From NCBI RefSeq assembly GCF_001854475.1, contig NZ_MNAN01000027.1, forward strand, positions 124,001 to 188,000: DNA of 64,000 nucleotides, written 5' to 3'. Shown one piece after another: positions 36,810 through 47,151 of this stretch; within the stretch, counting starts at the first letter, position 1, and every line of letters begins with the position of its first letter. A model generated the notes under the pieces. The model saw nothing but the letters and a program-made list of their open reading frames with translations. It was not told where the DNA came from and did no database searches. This DNA comes from Pseudoalteromonas byunsanensis (lineage in GTDB: Bacteria > Pseudomonadota > Gammaproteobacteria > Enterobacterales > Alteromonadaceae). The position numbers were made by a program, and so were the translations under genes.

Positions 36810-37470
36810 TTACCCCGAAAATACTCTCAGTGCTATTCGCGCCGCTTTGCAAGCCGATGTAGATGGCATTGAACTTGATGTGCAAAGTTGTGCCAACGAT
36901 TACGCTATCGTACATGATACTTGGCTCGATAGGACCACCAACGGCACAGGCAGGGTAAATCAAACCACTCTGCAAGACATTCAATTATTGGATGCTGGTA
37001 ACGGCGAGCATATTCCTAACTTACAACAGGTGTTTGATGAGATTGGTCAAAAAACAATGATCAACCTTGAACTGAAACATACCTTCGGTTTAGATCAGTT
37101 TGTTGCCTGCATAGAACAAAATGTACAAAAAGGCGTGATCAACAGAGATCAACTCTTGGTTTCTTCTTACGACCATCATCAATTGGTTTGGCTCAAACAA
37201 AACATGCCTTGGGTAAAAATTGGGGCACTCACAGCTTCTATCCCTTTGCATTACGCTGAGTTTGCACAGCGCTTACACGCCTACAGCATCCACATTGACA
37301 AAAACTTTATTAATCACCAATTTGTTGATGATGCCAAACAACGAGGTTTAAAGGTTTTTGCCTATACTGTCGATAAACAGCAAGACATTGAAGAAATGCG
37401 CGCGTTAGGAGTAGATGGTATTTTTAGTAACTTTCCATGTTACGCAAAAATGATTTTATCGCGTTCTTAG
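36775..37470 (+). CDS. Glycerophosphodiester phosphodiesterase
   Basis: 231 residues. Splits glycerophosphodiesters into glycerol-3-phosphate and an alcohol. Seen: F-A-H-R-G-A-S-G-N-Y-P-E-N-T (catalytic His/Arg/Glu), D-G-I-E-L-D-V-Q (metal ligands), V-H-D-T-W-L-D-R-T-T-N-G, and Y-T-V-D at the end. No signal peptide, so a cytosolic UgpQ-like form. The ATG at 36775 has a GAGGAA site and lies inside the DMT gene end; an upstream in-frame start at 36730 is unlikely. Confidence 0.92.
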   Translation: MLVFAHRGASGNYPENTLSAIRAALQADVDGIELDVQSCANDYAIVHDTWLDRTTNGTGRVNQTTLQDIQLLDAGNGEHIPNLQQVFDEIGQKTMINLELKHTFGLDQFVACIEQNVQKGVINRDQLLVSSYDHHQLVWLKQNMPWVKIGALTASIPLHYAEFAQRLHAYSIHIDKNFINHQFVDDAKQRGLKVFAYTVDKQQDIEEMRALGVDGIFSNFPCYAKMILSRS

Positions 37471-37574
37471 CATATATTATTGATTAAAGAAGTATTTGTG
37501 TTTTACCTACTTGTCACTGCGTCGCCGCGAACAAGTGCACTTAATAGAATAAACATGGATATACAGAGCTAACA

Positions 37575-38795
37575 ATGAGTTTATACATGCGCTTATATAA
37601 TCAAATTGAACAGAGTTTTTTCTATACGCTGTCACGGAAGATCTTTGGCAACTTAAGTTTCGTTTTTGCTTTTCAAATCATTACATTAATTTGGCTTTAC
37701 AATGAGCTAGAAGGTAATAACAGCACAAGCCTGGGATTATTTTGGCTGATGGCGTTGGGCGCTGTAGGTGGTTTTATATTTACGTTGTTTTATATGCGAT
37801 TTTTAATTGTTCGCCCAGTACGGGCGATGCGAGATAGTCTCCAGCAAGCAAATCGCCAAGATGGTAACCTTAACGCTACATTACCCAAATTCACATATGA
37901 TGAATTCAGAGAGCTGAGCGAGCAGTACAATACGTTTACTCAGCATCTACGCGAATTACTGGAAAAAACCTATGAGGGTGCGCAAAGTGCTGCCACCAGC
38001 AATTACCAAGTCACTCACTCAATGGGGCAAACAGCGGAGTTCGGGGCGCAGCAAATTAGTATGAGTGATTCCATTATCGCCGCCAGTGATCAAGTAACCC
38101 ATAGTCTACAAAGCATCGTCGTCAATACCGATCAGGTGTATCAGGCCAATACTGAAAGTTTACATTTCGTCAGGAGTTCTTCACAAGCGTTAGCCACCTT
38201 AGTCGATGAAGTAAAACAAATTACCGTATTGCTGGGTAACTTTTCTAGCACGGTATCTGGTTTGAAAGAAAACAGTGAAAATATTCGCAGTATCCTAAAA
38301 ATGGTCGAAGAGTTTTCCGATCAAACCAACCTGCTAGCTTTGAATGCAGCAATTGAAGCCGCTCGCGCAGGTGAAGCGGGTCGCGGGTTTGCCGTGGTAG
38401 CGGATGAAGTTCGTAGTCTCTCTGTCAAAGTCAATGACGCGACCAGGCAGATCAGTGATTTTATAAACCAAATGAATAGCTTAGTGGGTGAAACCAATCG
38501 CGAATCAGAGCAACTGATCAGCCATTCTAAATCTGCGGAGCAAGCCATTAGCGAAACCTCTAAAGGCTTCTCCGATATGAGCCATGATTTTGAACGCAAC
38601 CAGTCACAACTTGAACAAATCGCCAGTGCGGTTCACCAGCTAGAATCAACCCAAGCGCACACCCACGAAACAGTACAGCAAATTGTGGCTCTGGCTCAGC
38701 AGGCAAAAACACAAATTGACTCTGCGCTTAGTGATTGCCAACGAGCACAGCAGCTAACCGAAAACACACAAAAAGAGCTACAACGCTTTGTTTAA
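37575..38795 (+). CDS. Methyl-accepting chemotaxis protein without periplasmic sensor
   Basis: 406 residues. Two membrane helices (about 25-43 and 53-75) separated by only some 10 residues, so there is no periplasmic ligand domain. A HAMP-like segment (about 77-130) follows, then a long coiled coil with the signalling tip [21 protein letters not shown] that contacts CheA/CheW. It probably senses an internal or membrane signal. The tail does not show an obvious CheR-binding pentapeptide. Confidence 0.92.
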   Translation: MSLYMRLYNQIEQSFFYTLSRKIFGNLSFVFAFQIITLIWLYNELEGNNSTSLGLFWLMALGAVGGFIFTLFYMRFLIVRPVRAMRDSLQQANRQDGNLNATLPKFTYDEFRELSEQYNTFTQHLRELLEKTYEGAQSAATSNYQVTHSMGQTAEFGAQQISMSDSIIAASDQVTHSLQSIVVNTDQVYQANTESLHFVRSSSQALATLVDEVKQITVLLGNFSSTVSGLKENSENIRSILKMVEEFSDQTNLLALNAAIEAARAGEAGRGFAVVADEVRSLSVKVNDATRQISDFINQMNSLVGETNRESEQLISHSKSAEQAISETSKGFSDMSHDFERNQSQLEQIASAVHQLESTQAHTHETVQQIVALAQQAKTQIDSALSDCQRAQQLTENTQKELQRFV

Positions 38796-38815
38796 TATAT
38801 CGTTGCTGTGGGTTG

Positions 38816-39790
38816 TTATGCCCGCCCCACAGCAAACGAGATAACCTCATCAATACGGCTTTTACCCAAAGCCAGCATGATCAATCTATCAACTCCTAAG
38901 GCAACCCCTGAACAAGCTGGTAAACCTTGCTGCAATGCCTCAATAAAATGTTGATCAATTGCGACTTGCGGTAGCCCCATCTGCGCGCGCAACTGATTAT
39001 CCTGCTCGAAACGTTGTGCCTGTTCAGCAGCATCCGTCAGCTCGTTGAAGCCATTTGCCAGCTCCATCCCCTGATAATACAACTCAAACCGCCCAGCAAC
39101 ACGAGCGTCTTGCTCGTTCAGTTTAGCTAGCGCCGCTTGTGAGGCGGGAAAGTGATAGACAAAACACGGTGCATCGATACCAATTTTTGGCTCTATTTGC
39201 ATACAAAACAACAATTGCAGCAAGGTATCTGGATTTGTTTCTGCAGAGGCGATATCAGCATACCCGTGCTCACTTGCACATTGCTTCAATTCGTCCAGAC
39301 TTGCACACAGAGGGTCTAATCCCAATATATCTAAAAAGGCTTGCTGGTAGGTCATACGTGAACAGGGCTGGCAATTTAGCACTTGTCGCATCAACTGCTC
39401 TATTTCATCCATTAACGCAAATTCATCAAAGCCCGGACGATACCATTCAAGCATAGTAAATTCTGGGTTATGGTGTCGGCCAGATTCTTCATTGCGAAAT
39501 GCCTTGGCAAGCTGATATATCGGACCGCTGCCAGCGGCAAGCAACCTTTTCATCGCAAACTCGGGGGAGGTTTGTAAATATAAATCTTGGCCTTGGTGAT
39601 TACCCGGCCCAACAAATCGAGTTTTGAAACTAACCAAATGCACGTCGGTCACACTGGCGCCACACATACTGGGAGTTTCCACTTCCAATACATCACGTTC
39701 TGCAAAAAATGCTCTGATTGTGGCTAATATTTTAGCGCGCTGTTTTAAGGTAGAAATATCGGCACTCGGTGCCCAAAGTTGCTCTGACAT
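38816..39790 (-). CDS. epmA: EF-P lysine lysyltransferase EpmA
   Basis: 324 residues, a truncated class II lysyl-tRNA synthetase that attaches (R)-beta-lysine to EF-P. Motif 2 ([19 protein letters not shown]) and motif 3 ([12 protein letters not shown]) are intact, and the tRNA anticodon domain is missing, as expected. Same strand as efp and 86 bases after it, with a terminator in between. Together with efp and epmB it makes the modification pathway complete except for EpmC. Confidence 0.95.
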   Translation of the reverse strand: MSEQLWAPSADISTLKQRAKILATIRAFFAERDVLEVETPSMCGASVTDVHLVSFKTRFVGPGNHQGQDLYLQTSPEFAMKRLLAAGSGPIYQLAKAFRNEESGRHHNPEFTMLEWYRPGFDEFALMDEIEQLMRQVLNCQPCSRMTYQQAFLDILGLDPLCASLDELKQCASEHGYADIASAETNPDTLLQLLFCMQIEPKIGIDAPCFVYHFPASQAALAKLNEQDARVAGRFELYYQGMELANGFNELTDAAEQAQRFEQDNQLRAQMGLPQVAIDQHFIEALQQGLPACSGVALGVDRLIMLALGKSRIDEVISFAVGRA

Positions 39791-39810
39791 TACACTCTCT
39801 CACTAACCAA

Positions 39811-39836
39811 AAATCCCAGCAATAGCTGGGATTTTT
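39811..39836 (-). terminator. efp terminator
   Basis: Stem AAATCCCAGC / GCTGGGATTT with loop AATA; T-run on the minus strand. Some read-through into epmA is possible. Confidence 0.7.
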
Positions 39837-39876
39837 ATGCCTGTCAGTCTGAAAACTCAGACATGTAATTTAAAAA

Positions 39877-40443
39877 TTACTTCACACGGCTTACGTATTC
39901 ACCGGTACGAGTATCCACTCGGATAACCTCACCGATTTGCACAAACAATGGTACGCGTACCACAGCGCCAGTTACTAAAGTAGCTGGTTTGCCACCCGTA
40001 CCCGCCGTGTCACCTTTTAGGCCAGGATCTGTTTCAGTGATCTCAAGCTCAACAAAGTTAGGAGGTGTAACCGCGATAGGGTTACCATTCCACAACGTGA
40101 TAGTACATACATCGTTTTCTACAAGCCATTTTACATTATCGCCAACAGCTTTCTCGTCAGCTGCGATTTGCTCAAATGTCTCATTGTTCATGAAATGCCA
40201 GAACTCGCCATCTGTATACAAGTAAGCTAGATCTGTATCCATTACATCTGCGCCTTCAACCGAATCGCCTGACTTAAAAGTTTTCTCCAACACTTTACCA
40301 GAGATCAACTTACGGATCTTAACACGGTTGAACGCCTGACCTTTGCCAGGTTTAACCATTTCATTTTCCAAGATGGCACAAGGTTCACCATCTAACATAA
40401 TTTTTAAGCCGCCCTTGAACTCGTTGGTGCTATAATTCGCCAT
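39877..40443 (-). CDS. efp: Elongation factor P
   Basis: 188 residues. Rescues ribosomes stalled at polyproline. Three beta domains; the modified lysine is K34 in V-K-P-G-K-G-Q-A. C-terminal [13 protein letters not shown] matches the family. Divergent from epmB (41 bases apart) and upstream of epmA, so factor and its two modifying enzymes lie together. AGAGGATACG ribosome site before the ATG. Confidence 0.97.
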   Translation of the reverse strand: MANYSTNEFKGGLKIMLDGEPCAILENEMVKPGKGQAFNRVKIRKLISGKVLEKTFKSGDSVEGADVMDTDLAYLYTDGEFWHFMNNETFEQIAADEKAVGDNVKWLVENDVCTITLWNGNPIAVTPPNFVELEITETDPGLKGDTAGTGGKPATLVTGAVVRVPLFVQIGEVIRVDTRTGEYVSRVK

Positions 40444-40484
40444 CGTATCCTCTAATCATCTTTTATCGAGTAATAAACCTGCTA

Positions 40485-41498
40485 ATGATACAAACAAATG
40501 AAGTAAATTTGCATAGTAACTGGCAAAAAGAATTGGCAAATGTAGTAACTTGCCCACAAACCTTACTCAATATGTTGGGTTTAGAGTCGTATTTTGACAC
40601 AAAAGACCTAGAAGCGAGACGTTTATTTCCTGTTCGCGTGCCACTACCGTTTATCAAAAAAATGCGCTATGGCGATGCAAACGACCCTTTATTGTTACAA
40701 GTCTTGCCTGTACATCAAGAATTTTTAGCCAAAGCAGGGTTTAATAAAGACCCTCTTCAAGAGCAACAAAGCGCACAACCAGGTGTGTTACATAAATATC
40801 GTTCACGCATCTTATTGATGTTAAAAACAGGCTGTGCGGTAAACTGCCGTTACTGTTTTCGACGTCATTTTCCTTATCAAGAAAACCAACTAAACAAGCG
40901 GTCTTTACTTGATGTAGTCGAATATGTAAAACAACACCCACAGATCAACGAGGTCATCTTAAGCGGTGGTGATCCACTGATGGCAAAAGATGATGCTATT
41001 GACTGGTTACTTAACCAACTTGAGCCACTTGAGCAACTAAAACGTTTGCGGATCCACAGCCGTTTACCCGTAGTATTACCTTCGCGCATTACCGAAACAC
41101 TGTGTGAACGATTAGCAAACAGCCGCCTTAAAGTGATTTTGGTGAACCATATTAATCATGCCAATGAAATTGATGAGACTTTTAGCCAAGCAATGCAAAT
41201 GCTAAAACGTGCCAATGTCACTTTACTGAACCAAGCGGTGTTGTTAAAAGGAATAAATGATACATCAGAGGCACAAATTGCTCTGAGCGAAGCATTATTT
41301 GAAGCGGATATACTTCCCTACTATTTACATTTACTTGATAAAGTCGAAGGCGCCAGTCATTTTGACGTAGACGAAGTTCTGGCCAGAAGTATTATGGCGC
41401 AGATGTTAGAAGCATTGCCTGGGTTTTTGGTGCCCAAATTAGTGAGAGAAATCGGTGGCAAAACAAGTAAGACACCGATTGATTTACAGCTTGATTAA
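40485..41498 (+). CDS. epmB: EF-P beta-lysylation protein EpmB
   Basis: 337 residues, radical SAM lysine 2,3-aminomutase homologue that makes (R)-beta-lysine for EF-P. Iron-sulfur motif C-A-V-N-C-R-Y-C-F-R-R-H at about residues 118-129, followed by the G-G-D-P-L SAM-binding motif. Shorter than catabolic KamA enzymes, as expected for EpmB. Divergent from efp with a 41-base spacer that must hold both promoters. Confidence 0.96.
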   Translation: MIQTNEVNLHSNWQKELANVVTCPQTLLNMLGLESYFDTKDLEARRLFPVRVPLPFIKKMRYGDANDPLLLQVLPVHQEFLAKAGFNKDPLQEQQSAQPGVLHKYRSRILLMLKTGCAVNCRYCFRRHFPYQENQLNKRSLLDVVEYVKQHPQINEVILSGGDPLMAKDDAIDWLLNQLEPLEQLKRLRIHSRLPVVLPSRITETLCERLANSRLKVILVNHINHANEIDETFSQAMQMLKRANVTLLNQAVLLKGINDTSEAQIALSEALFEADILPYYLHLLDKVEGASHFDVDEVLARSIMAQMLEALPGFLVPKLVREIGGKTSKTPIDLQLD

Positions 41499-41518
41499 CG
41501 ATTCGAATAACGCAAGCG

Positions 41519-41728
41519 TTAAACGTAAACGTTAATGTTGTTACCTAAACTTGCTGTGGTTGATTTTGCAGGACTTTGCGCAGCTGCGCTAGACCCAGCG
41601 GCTTCAATCAAAGCAAGGGCAGCTTTCCCGTCTGCTTGCTGTTGCTTTTTAGCTAAAGAGGCACTGTATACTTCGCCACTTGAGCCTGCACCAGACATCA
41701 CAGGCAGGTTATTTCCGGAAATATTCAT
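41519..41728 (-). CDS. Small YjfB-like putative motility protein
   Basis: 69 residues. Low-complexity Ala/Ser/Gln-rich middle and a C-terminus S-L-G-N-N-I-N-V-Y-V that resembles the small YjfB family of putative motility proteins, which end with L-G-x-N-I-D. An AGG site seven to nine bases before the ATG supports translation. Role unknown; the assignment rests on size, composition and the C-terminal pattern only. Confidence 0.55.
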   Translation of the reverse strand: MNISGNNLPVMSGAGSSGEVYSASLAKKQQQADGKAALALIEAAGSSAAAQSPAKSTTASLGNNINVYV

Positions 41729-41799
41729 AAGCGTTACCTGACTTTTTAGATGAATCCAAGTAGACTATCGGCCGTTTCAACAATAACTTTAGGAAAAAT

Positions 41800-42093
41800 A
41801 TGCAAACTATCATTGAAAAATTGAATGAAAACCTAAAAGTTGTTTACCGTCAATCACTTGATGCTGATAAAAAATTAGATGAATTACAGCAGCAGGGCCA
41901 TGGCAAATTTAAAGCTTTATTCACCGAAGATGCAGGCTTTACCTTTGAAGCTAAACGCTTTAAACCTTATGTATTAGATGTCGCGGCAGATGTTGAAGCA
42001 CTGTCTAAGGCTGATCAGATTGATGAACAAAGGTTGGCCTTTGTAGTTAAAAAACTACAACACCTGCTACAGTTGCTAGCCACATTTAAATAG
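41800..42093 (+). CDS. Short PriC-like primosomal protein
   Basis: 97 residues, helical. Resembles the N-terminal half of PriC (phenylalanine followed by a run of L-x-x-L-x-x-x-V-E-A-L, then L-A-F-V-V-K-K-L-Q-H-L-L-Q-L-L). E. coli PriC is 175 residues, so this would be a short version, as seen in some Alteromonadales. If correct it helps restart replication by binding SSB and loading DnaB. AGG-type site before the ATG. Confidence 0.5.
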   Translation: MQTIIEKLNENLKVVYRQSLDADKKLDELQQQGHGKFKALFTEDAGFTFEAKRFKPYVLDVAADVEALSKADQIDEQRLAFVVKKLQHLLQLLATFK

Positions 42094-42113
42094 TTAAGTC
42101 TCTACCACTTAGA

Positions 42114-42146
42114 GTAAAAAAGGTGCGCGCCCTAATGAGCGCGCTT
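42114..42146 (-). terminator. Terminator of the DUF3016 gene
   Basis: On the minus strand GCGCGC, 8-base loop, GCGCGC, then ACC and six Ts. Confidence 0.65.
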
Positions 42147-42153
42147 GCGCATT

Positions 42154-42642
42154 CTATTTTGATCCAACAGCCGACATGACTTTTTCTGAAAACCATTCGC
42201 TGAGCAAACGCTTTTCATAATAAAGTGTTTGCTCATGACCAATCTTTGCTCGGTCCATGAACCCCATATCTTTGAGGTTAACATCGGATTCACTGACTAG
42301 CTGCTGCCCGCTGTTATCCACTAAGCTATAGCTGATATCTAAACGTGGAAAATAGATAGGTTTTACCACACGTATATCATCTATGTTAAAACGCACATCG
42401 CCCGCCAAATCAATATCATCAAAAGTTATACTTAATTTGTAACCTTCGGGCATTTTTTCAGCCAATTTCGCTAAATGCTTTTCCAGCTGATGAGCCACTC
42501 TTTTGTGATAGCTCCCCCGTGCTTCATTAGACGGTCTCACATCACGGTAATCTTTAAAGTCTTTGAATGTCACCTGAGCCTCTCCAGCATGAACTGCATA
42601 CACACTGAAGATGCTCACAATCATTAGTATTAACTTATTCAT
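42154..42642 (-). CDS. DUF3016 domain periplasmic protein
   Basis: 162 residues with a signal peptide ending A-V-H-A-G. The body matches the DUF3016 family known mainly from Alteromonadales: V-T-F-K-D-F-K-D-Y-R-D-V, D-I-D-L-A-G-D-V-R-F and the C-terminal Y-Y-E-K-R-L-L-S-E-W-F. Function unknown. A short tandem CCTCATAT repeat covers its ribosome site. Unrelated in strand spacing to the RND operon upstream (188 bases). Confidence 0.8.
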   Translation of the reverse strand: MNKLILMIVSIFSVYAVHAGEAQVTFKDFKDYRDVRPSNEARGSYHKRVAHQLEKHLAKLAEKMPEGYKLSITFDDIDLAGDVRFNIDDIRVVKPIYFPRLDISYSLVDNSGQQLVSESDVNLKDMGFMDRAKIGHEQTLYYEKRLLSEWFSEKVMSAVGSK

Positions 42643-42830
42643 AGTTAAATCTCCTCATATCCTCATATCCATCTTTGAGCAATTTAGCTGAATTTATGCT
42701 GACCTGTCTTTTAGGTTTACGCTCTTTTACATTAATTTGCAGTAAACATCATCGCATTTACAATGCGCTAATTCACAAGTAGCGTCCACTTCTGTTTCCA
42801 GCTAATAAACTTTTATGTAGGACTTAACGG

Positions 42831-45800
42831 CTAATTTGCTTTCACTTTTTGTTCTGGCACAGAAAAAAGTATTGCGTACAACACAGGCACAATCCCAAGC
42901 GTTAAAATGGTTGAGAACAACAACCCCCCCATAATGCTAAGCGCCATTGGCTCCCACATTTCACCGCCACCGAGATACAGAGGTAACAGCCCCAATACCG
43001 TGGTTGCGGTGGTTAATAAAATCGGTCTCATTCTAGCTTGTGCAGCCATAATAATTGCCACTACGGGGTCTTCTGGGTTATTGTCGAGTTCAGTTTTTAT
43101 TCTCTCTAGCAATACGATCGCATTGTTGATCACAATACCTGCAAGCGAAATAACGCCCAACAGCGTCATAAAACCAAAGAATGATTGACCGATAAATAAC
43201 CCTGCAACCACACCAATAAACCCTAAAGGGATCGTGACTAATACCAACAACGACTTACGAATAGAGTTAAACTGCGCCACCAGCAACAATACAATGATCA
43301 ATACCGCAATGGGTAGCTTCTCAGCGATTGACTGGTTAGCTTTGCCTGATGACTCTGCTTCTCCACCCAGTTCGTAGGTATAGCCAAACGGCCAGCTTTT
43401 TTGTTGTTCATTTAACCAAGGCGTCAATTGCGCAAATCCTTCACTGGCAGTAATGCCATCGGTTTGAGCGCCAAGAACTACAGATTTAACTCTGTCGCGA
43501 CGGAAAATTTGCGCGCTTTCCCATACCACCTTAACATCGGCCACCTGCTGTAACGGCACCGAATTGCCGGAAGCTTGTGAATATACCGCCATGGCTTTTA
43601 GCTTGGCAATATCTTGTCTGTCAGCGGCTACAGAACGTAAAATCACCGGAATTGTGTCTTCTTTTTCTCGATACTGGGTCAGCTCCATACCACTCAAGCC
43701 CGTTTGCAACGAAGTCGCAATGTCTTCACTGGAAACTCCAGCACGGCGGGCACGAGCTTGGTTTATGTTGATTTCTAACTTTTTAATGGGCAGACCCCAG
43801 TCGTCACTGACCGACTTTAACCCCGCAGTTTGCCGCATTTTCGCCTTAACTTGCTGAGCAATTTCCATCAGTTGCGCTTTATCTTCACCCATGATGCGAA
43901 TTTCAACAGGGTTATCAATCGCTGCGCCATTTTCAATCTTGCGCTGTTTAAGTAATAAATCGGGATGATTCTCAAAGCCATATCGTTCAATCTTGGCCAT
44001 CAGTTCATCAATCAAAGTATATGAGGTCACCGACACTATCATCAGAGCATAATTAGCACTGTTAGGTTCAGGGTTATGACTGAGTAGAAACCTTGGTCCG
44101 CCGTTGCCTATGTAACTTACCCATTTTGTTACACCTTCTGGCCGCTGCGCGCTCACTTTCAGCTCACTATTTAAAAACCTGTCCATGTCTTTAACTAAAG
44201 ACTCTGTAGTTTCTAAGCGTGTTCCCACGGGAAGCTCTAACTCTACCTTGAAGTAGGCTCGATCAGAGGGAGGGAAAAACAGTTTAGGAATAAATTGCAA
44301 AGCCTGAATCGCGATTACCAACATCAATATGCAGGCCCCCACAGTAAGCCAACGATACTTCATTAAACCCGTTAAGATGACTCGATAGCCTTTGTACCAG
44401 CGGCTATTAAATGTTTCTTGTTGCTGTGCTTTCACCCTAACAAACTTCACGCATAGCATGGGGATCATGGTCAAAGCCAATAACCACGAGCACAGCAAGG
44501 TAATCGTTACCACCTTGAACAAAGAAGCGGTGTACTCCCCCGTCGCCGACTCCGCCAGAAAAATTGGCAAAAATGCGGCGCCTGTGGTCAGTGATGACAC
44601 TAATAGTGGGATTTTTAGCTCTTGTGCTGAGTCTACAGCGGCATCCACCGCACGCCGCCCTTGCTCCATCTGCACCATGATGTTTTCTGACATAACGATA
44701 CCATTGTCTACCAACATACCTAAGGCGATGATAAGTGCCGCCAAAGAAATCTGGTCAATGCTGATATCAAAGAAAGACATAACCAATATGCCAAATACCA
44801 TACTCATTGGAATTAAACTGGCAACCACGAACCCCGTGCGCAAGCCCAAAGTAAACAACATCACCACGGTGACTACCAAAATGGCTTGTACTAGGTTAGA
44901 AACAAAATCATTGACCTTTTTCTCCACTTCTTGTGGTAAAAAAGACAGCAGCTTAAACTCCACGCCTATCGGGTACACACTCTCCAAACGCACAATGGCT
45001 TGCTTGACCTGTTCACCGAGCTCAAGGTTATTGCCACCTTTACGCATCGAGATACCTATTGTCAGCCCTCGCTCACTGCCTACTCGAACTTTGGCCTGCG
45101 GCGGCTCTATGTGATCACGATAAACTTTGGCTATGTCTGAGAGTAAAATAACCTGCTCACTACCTGGAATATTAATAATGGTATTAGCAATTTCTGACAC
45201 TGACTCAAAGTTACCGCTGGGCTCCACAACCAGAGTTTCATCATTGACGTATAACGTCCCACCTGGGTTTACAATATTGCGGGCTCTCAGCTGTTCTCTT
45301 AGGTTGGCAGCTGATAGCTCCAGCGCCGCTAAACGGCTATTTTCAAATTCAATAAATACGCGCTGTTCTTGAGTACCATAGATTTCAACTTTAGCCGCCT
45401 CTGGAAGGCGCAGGAAAGTGTCACGTACTTGCTCGGCTACATCCTGCATTTCTCGATAACTATATCCTTCAGCTGTCAGCCCTACCACGATGCCAAATAC
45501 ATCGCCAAACTCATCATTAACAATGGGCGCCTGAGTACCGTTGGGCAAATCACCTTCAATGCTTTGTATTTTACGCCGCAGGTTATCCCAAATCGGGCGC
45601 ATATCTTTGTAACTTTCTTTGATATTAACACTGACAATAGACACACCAGTTTTGGAGGTACTTTTTACAAAGTCTAACTCGGGTATTTGCTGCACCACCT
45701 TTTCAATCTGATCAGTGACGAGCTCTTCCACTCGCTGTGGGCTCGCACCAGGAAAATACGTAACAACCTGAGCGGTACGAATAATAAAGCCCGGATCGTA

Positions 45801-45905
45801 ATCTTTTGGCATTTTGTTAAATGCCAAAATACCAAACAGCAACATGGCAGCAAAAATAACCCAAGCGGTGCGATCATTTTCAAGCGCTAAACGAGTAATA
45901 TTCAC
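42831..45905 (-). CDS. RND efflux transporter, inner-membrane pump subunit
   Basis: 1024 residues, full length for an AcrB-type proton-driven pump, with 12 membrane helices and two large periplasmic loops. In helix 4 the usual Asp pair is Asp-Asn (M-L-V-D-N-G-I-V-M-S-E-N), so proton relay resembles the less studied RND branch rather than AcrB. Overlaps the adaptor gene by four bases. No outer-membrane TolC gene is adjacent, so it must use one encoded elsewhere. Substrates unknown. Confidence 0.93.
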   Translation of the reverse strand: MNITRLALENDRTAWVIFAAMLLFGILAFNKMPKDYDPGFIIRTAQVVTYFPGASPQRVEELVTDQIEKVVQQIPELDFVKSTSKTGVSIVSVNIKESYKDMRPIWDNLRRKIQSIEGDLPNGTQAPIVNDEFGDVFGIVVGLTAEGYSYREMQDVAEQVRDTFLRLPEAAKVEIYGTQEQRVFIEFENSRLAALELSAANLREQLRARNIVNPGGTLYVNDETLVVEPSGNFESVSEIANTIINIPGSEQVILLSDIAKVYRDHIEPPQAKVRVGSERGLTIGISMRKGGNNLELGEQVKQAIVRLESVYPIGVEFKLLSFLPQEVEKKVNDFVSNLVQAILVVTVVMLFTLGLRTGFVVASLIPMSMVFGILVMSFFDISIDQISLAALIIALGMLVDNGIVMSENIMVQMEQGRRAVDAAVDSAQELKIPLLVSSLTTGAAFLPIFLAESATGEYTASLFKVVTITLLCSWLLALTMIPMLCVKFVRVKAQQQETFNSRWYKGYRVILTGLMKYRWLTVGACILMLVIAIQALQFIPKLFFPPSDRAYFKVELELPVGTRLETTESLVKDMDRFLNSELKVSAQRPEGVTKWVSYIGNGGPRFLLSHNPEPNSANYALMIVSVTSYTLIDELMAKIERYGFENHPDLLLKQRKIENGAAIDNPVEIRIMGEDKAQLMEIAQQVKAKMRQTAGLKSVSDDWGLPIKKLEININQARARRAGVSSEDIATSLQTGLSGMELTQYREKEDTIPVILRSVAADRQDIAKLKAMAVYSQASGNSVPLQQVADVKVVWESAQIFRRDRVKSVVLGAQTDGITASEGFAQLTPWLNEQQKSWPFGYTYELGGEAESSGKANQSIAEKLPIAVLIIVLLLVAQFNSIRKSLLVLVTIPLGFIGVVAGLFIGQSFFGFMTLLGVISLAGIVINNAIVLLERIKTELDNNPEDPVVAIIMAAQARMRPILLTTATTVLGLLPLYLGGGEMWEPMALSIMGGLLFSTILTLGIVPVLYAILFSVPEQKVKAN

Positions 45906-46966
45906 TGCGCGCCTCCATTGAATTTAACCAGCTGCCCATCCGTCACCTTACTCATGCCCGCCGACACCACTTGCTCACCAACAGATAAGCCACTGGTGAT
46001 TTGAAAACCATATTTGGTCATATCACCTACAGTCACAGGGGTTTTGCTAATTTTCCCCTTGCCATCTGCCACGCTTGCAACGGTCCAAACATAGTTACCG
46101 ATATCATCTTTTAGCACGGTATTTATTGGCAGGTAGATAGCTTGCTGGTCAGCCGATACTGCGCTGGCAAACACTCTGGCAGTCATCCCCGGAAGAATGT
46201 TGTAACCTGAAGGAGGACTCATTGCCAGCGTAACCTCATAGGTATTGGTCACTTCATTTGCTTTGGTACTCACTTCAACAAAGGTCAGTGGAAAACGGGC
46301 ATTTTCAATCGCCGAGAACTCAGCGTAGATCTGTTTGGGAACATCCTTTGAAACCGTGATCATCATGCTCTCTGGAACATTCACTTTTATGTTGACGGTT
46401 TTTATATCCTGTAATGTTGCTATCGGCTGCTTGGACTGAACCTCTTCGAACTGCTCTATGTGCGTACGTGCAACCACGCCACTAAAAGATGCATGTAATG
46501 TGGTATATTCTAGGTTATTTCTCGCGGTTGCTAGCTTGTTCTTAGCGCTGGCATATTGTAGTTTTAATTGGTCATAGTCAGCTTGAGAGATAGTGCCCGT
46601 TTTAAGTAGTTTTTCTGCGCGATTGAAATCAGCACTGGCTTTATCAAACGATGCTTGCGCTTCATCAAAGGCCAACTTGTAGCTGGTGTCATCCAAAACC
46701 GCGATAACCTCTCCTTTGTTAACTTCCTGCCCTTGCTTTACGAGCAGCTTGGTTACTTCGCCAGATACCTTAAATGACAATTCTGCGGTATTCGCTGCAT
46801 CCACCACCCCCGGAAACTCTTGAACTGGCCCCTCATGAAACAGGCCGACGGTGAGTGTTCTAACCGGTCTTAGCTGTGAGCTCTGATCATTTTCTTGTTC
46901 TTTTGGGCTGCACGCGATCAGTAAACAACATCCAAGTAACATCCAATACTTGCTAACAAGTCCCAT
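45902..46966 (-). CDS. RND efflux periplasmic adaptor (membrane fusion protein)
   Basis: 354 residues. Lipoprotein signal with L-L-I-A-C (Cys about 19). Then the lipoyl/biotinyl half (V-K-Q-G-Q-E-V-N-K-G-E-V-I-A-V-L-D), a coiled-coil hairpin (about 95-150), the second lipoyl half and beta-barrel domain. Links the inner-membrane pump to an outer-membrane channel. Its stop overlaps the pump start (ATGA), so both are translated together. Upstream 47-kb spacer holds the promoter. Confidence 0.93.
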   Translation of the reverse strand: MGLVSKYWMLLGCCLLIACSPKEQENDQSSQLRPVRTLTVGLFHEGPVQEFPGVVDAANTAELSFKVSGEVTKLLVKQGQEVNKGEVIAVLDDTSYKLAFDEAQASFDKASADFNRAEKLLKTGTISQADYDQLKLQYASAKNKLATARNNLEYTTLHASFSGVVARTHIEQFEEVQSKQPIATLQDIKTVNIKVNVPESMMITVSKDVPKQIYAEFSAIENARFPLTFVEVSTKANEVTNTYEVTLAMSPPSGYNILPGMTARVFASAVSADQQAIYLPINTVLKDDIGNYVWTVASVADGKGKISKTPVTVGDMTKYGFQITSGLSVGEQVVSAGMSKVTDGQLVKFNGGAQ

Positions 46967-47118
46967 AATAGGCTCCTACGAGATGTGGCGAGTTACGCCA
47001 TTTGTTGAACTCAAAGTTAGCTTAATAATAGACTAGATAAGGCAAAGCACTTCAAACGTAGGTAATTAATTTAATAACAGTTTATACTGTTCACCCGTGG
47101 CGACAGACACCAATAGTA

Positions 47119-47140
47119 CCCGTGAGCTTCGGCTCACGGG
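47119..47140. other. Strong hairpin with tetraloop
   Basis: Perfect 9-bp stem CCCGTGAGC / GCTCACGGG around TTCG, with no T-tract. Lies just beyond the 3' end of the oxidase remnant. Could be a transcript-end stabiliser or a repetitive palindromic unit. Confidence 0.5.
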
Positions 47141-47151
47141 CAACTTGGTGG

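Noticed and set aside
44392-45114. 240-codon rightward frame
   Set aside because: Lies wholly opposite the RND pump gene, with no start signal and no family resemblance.
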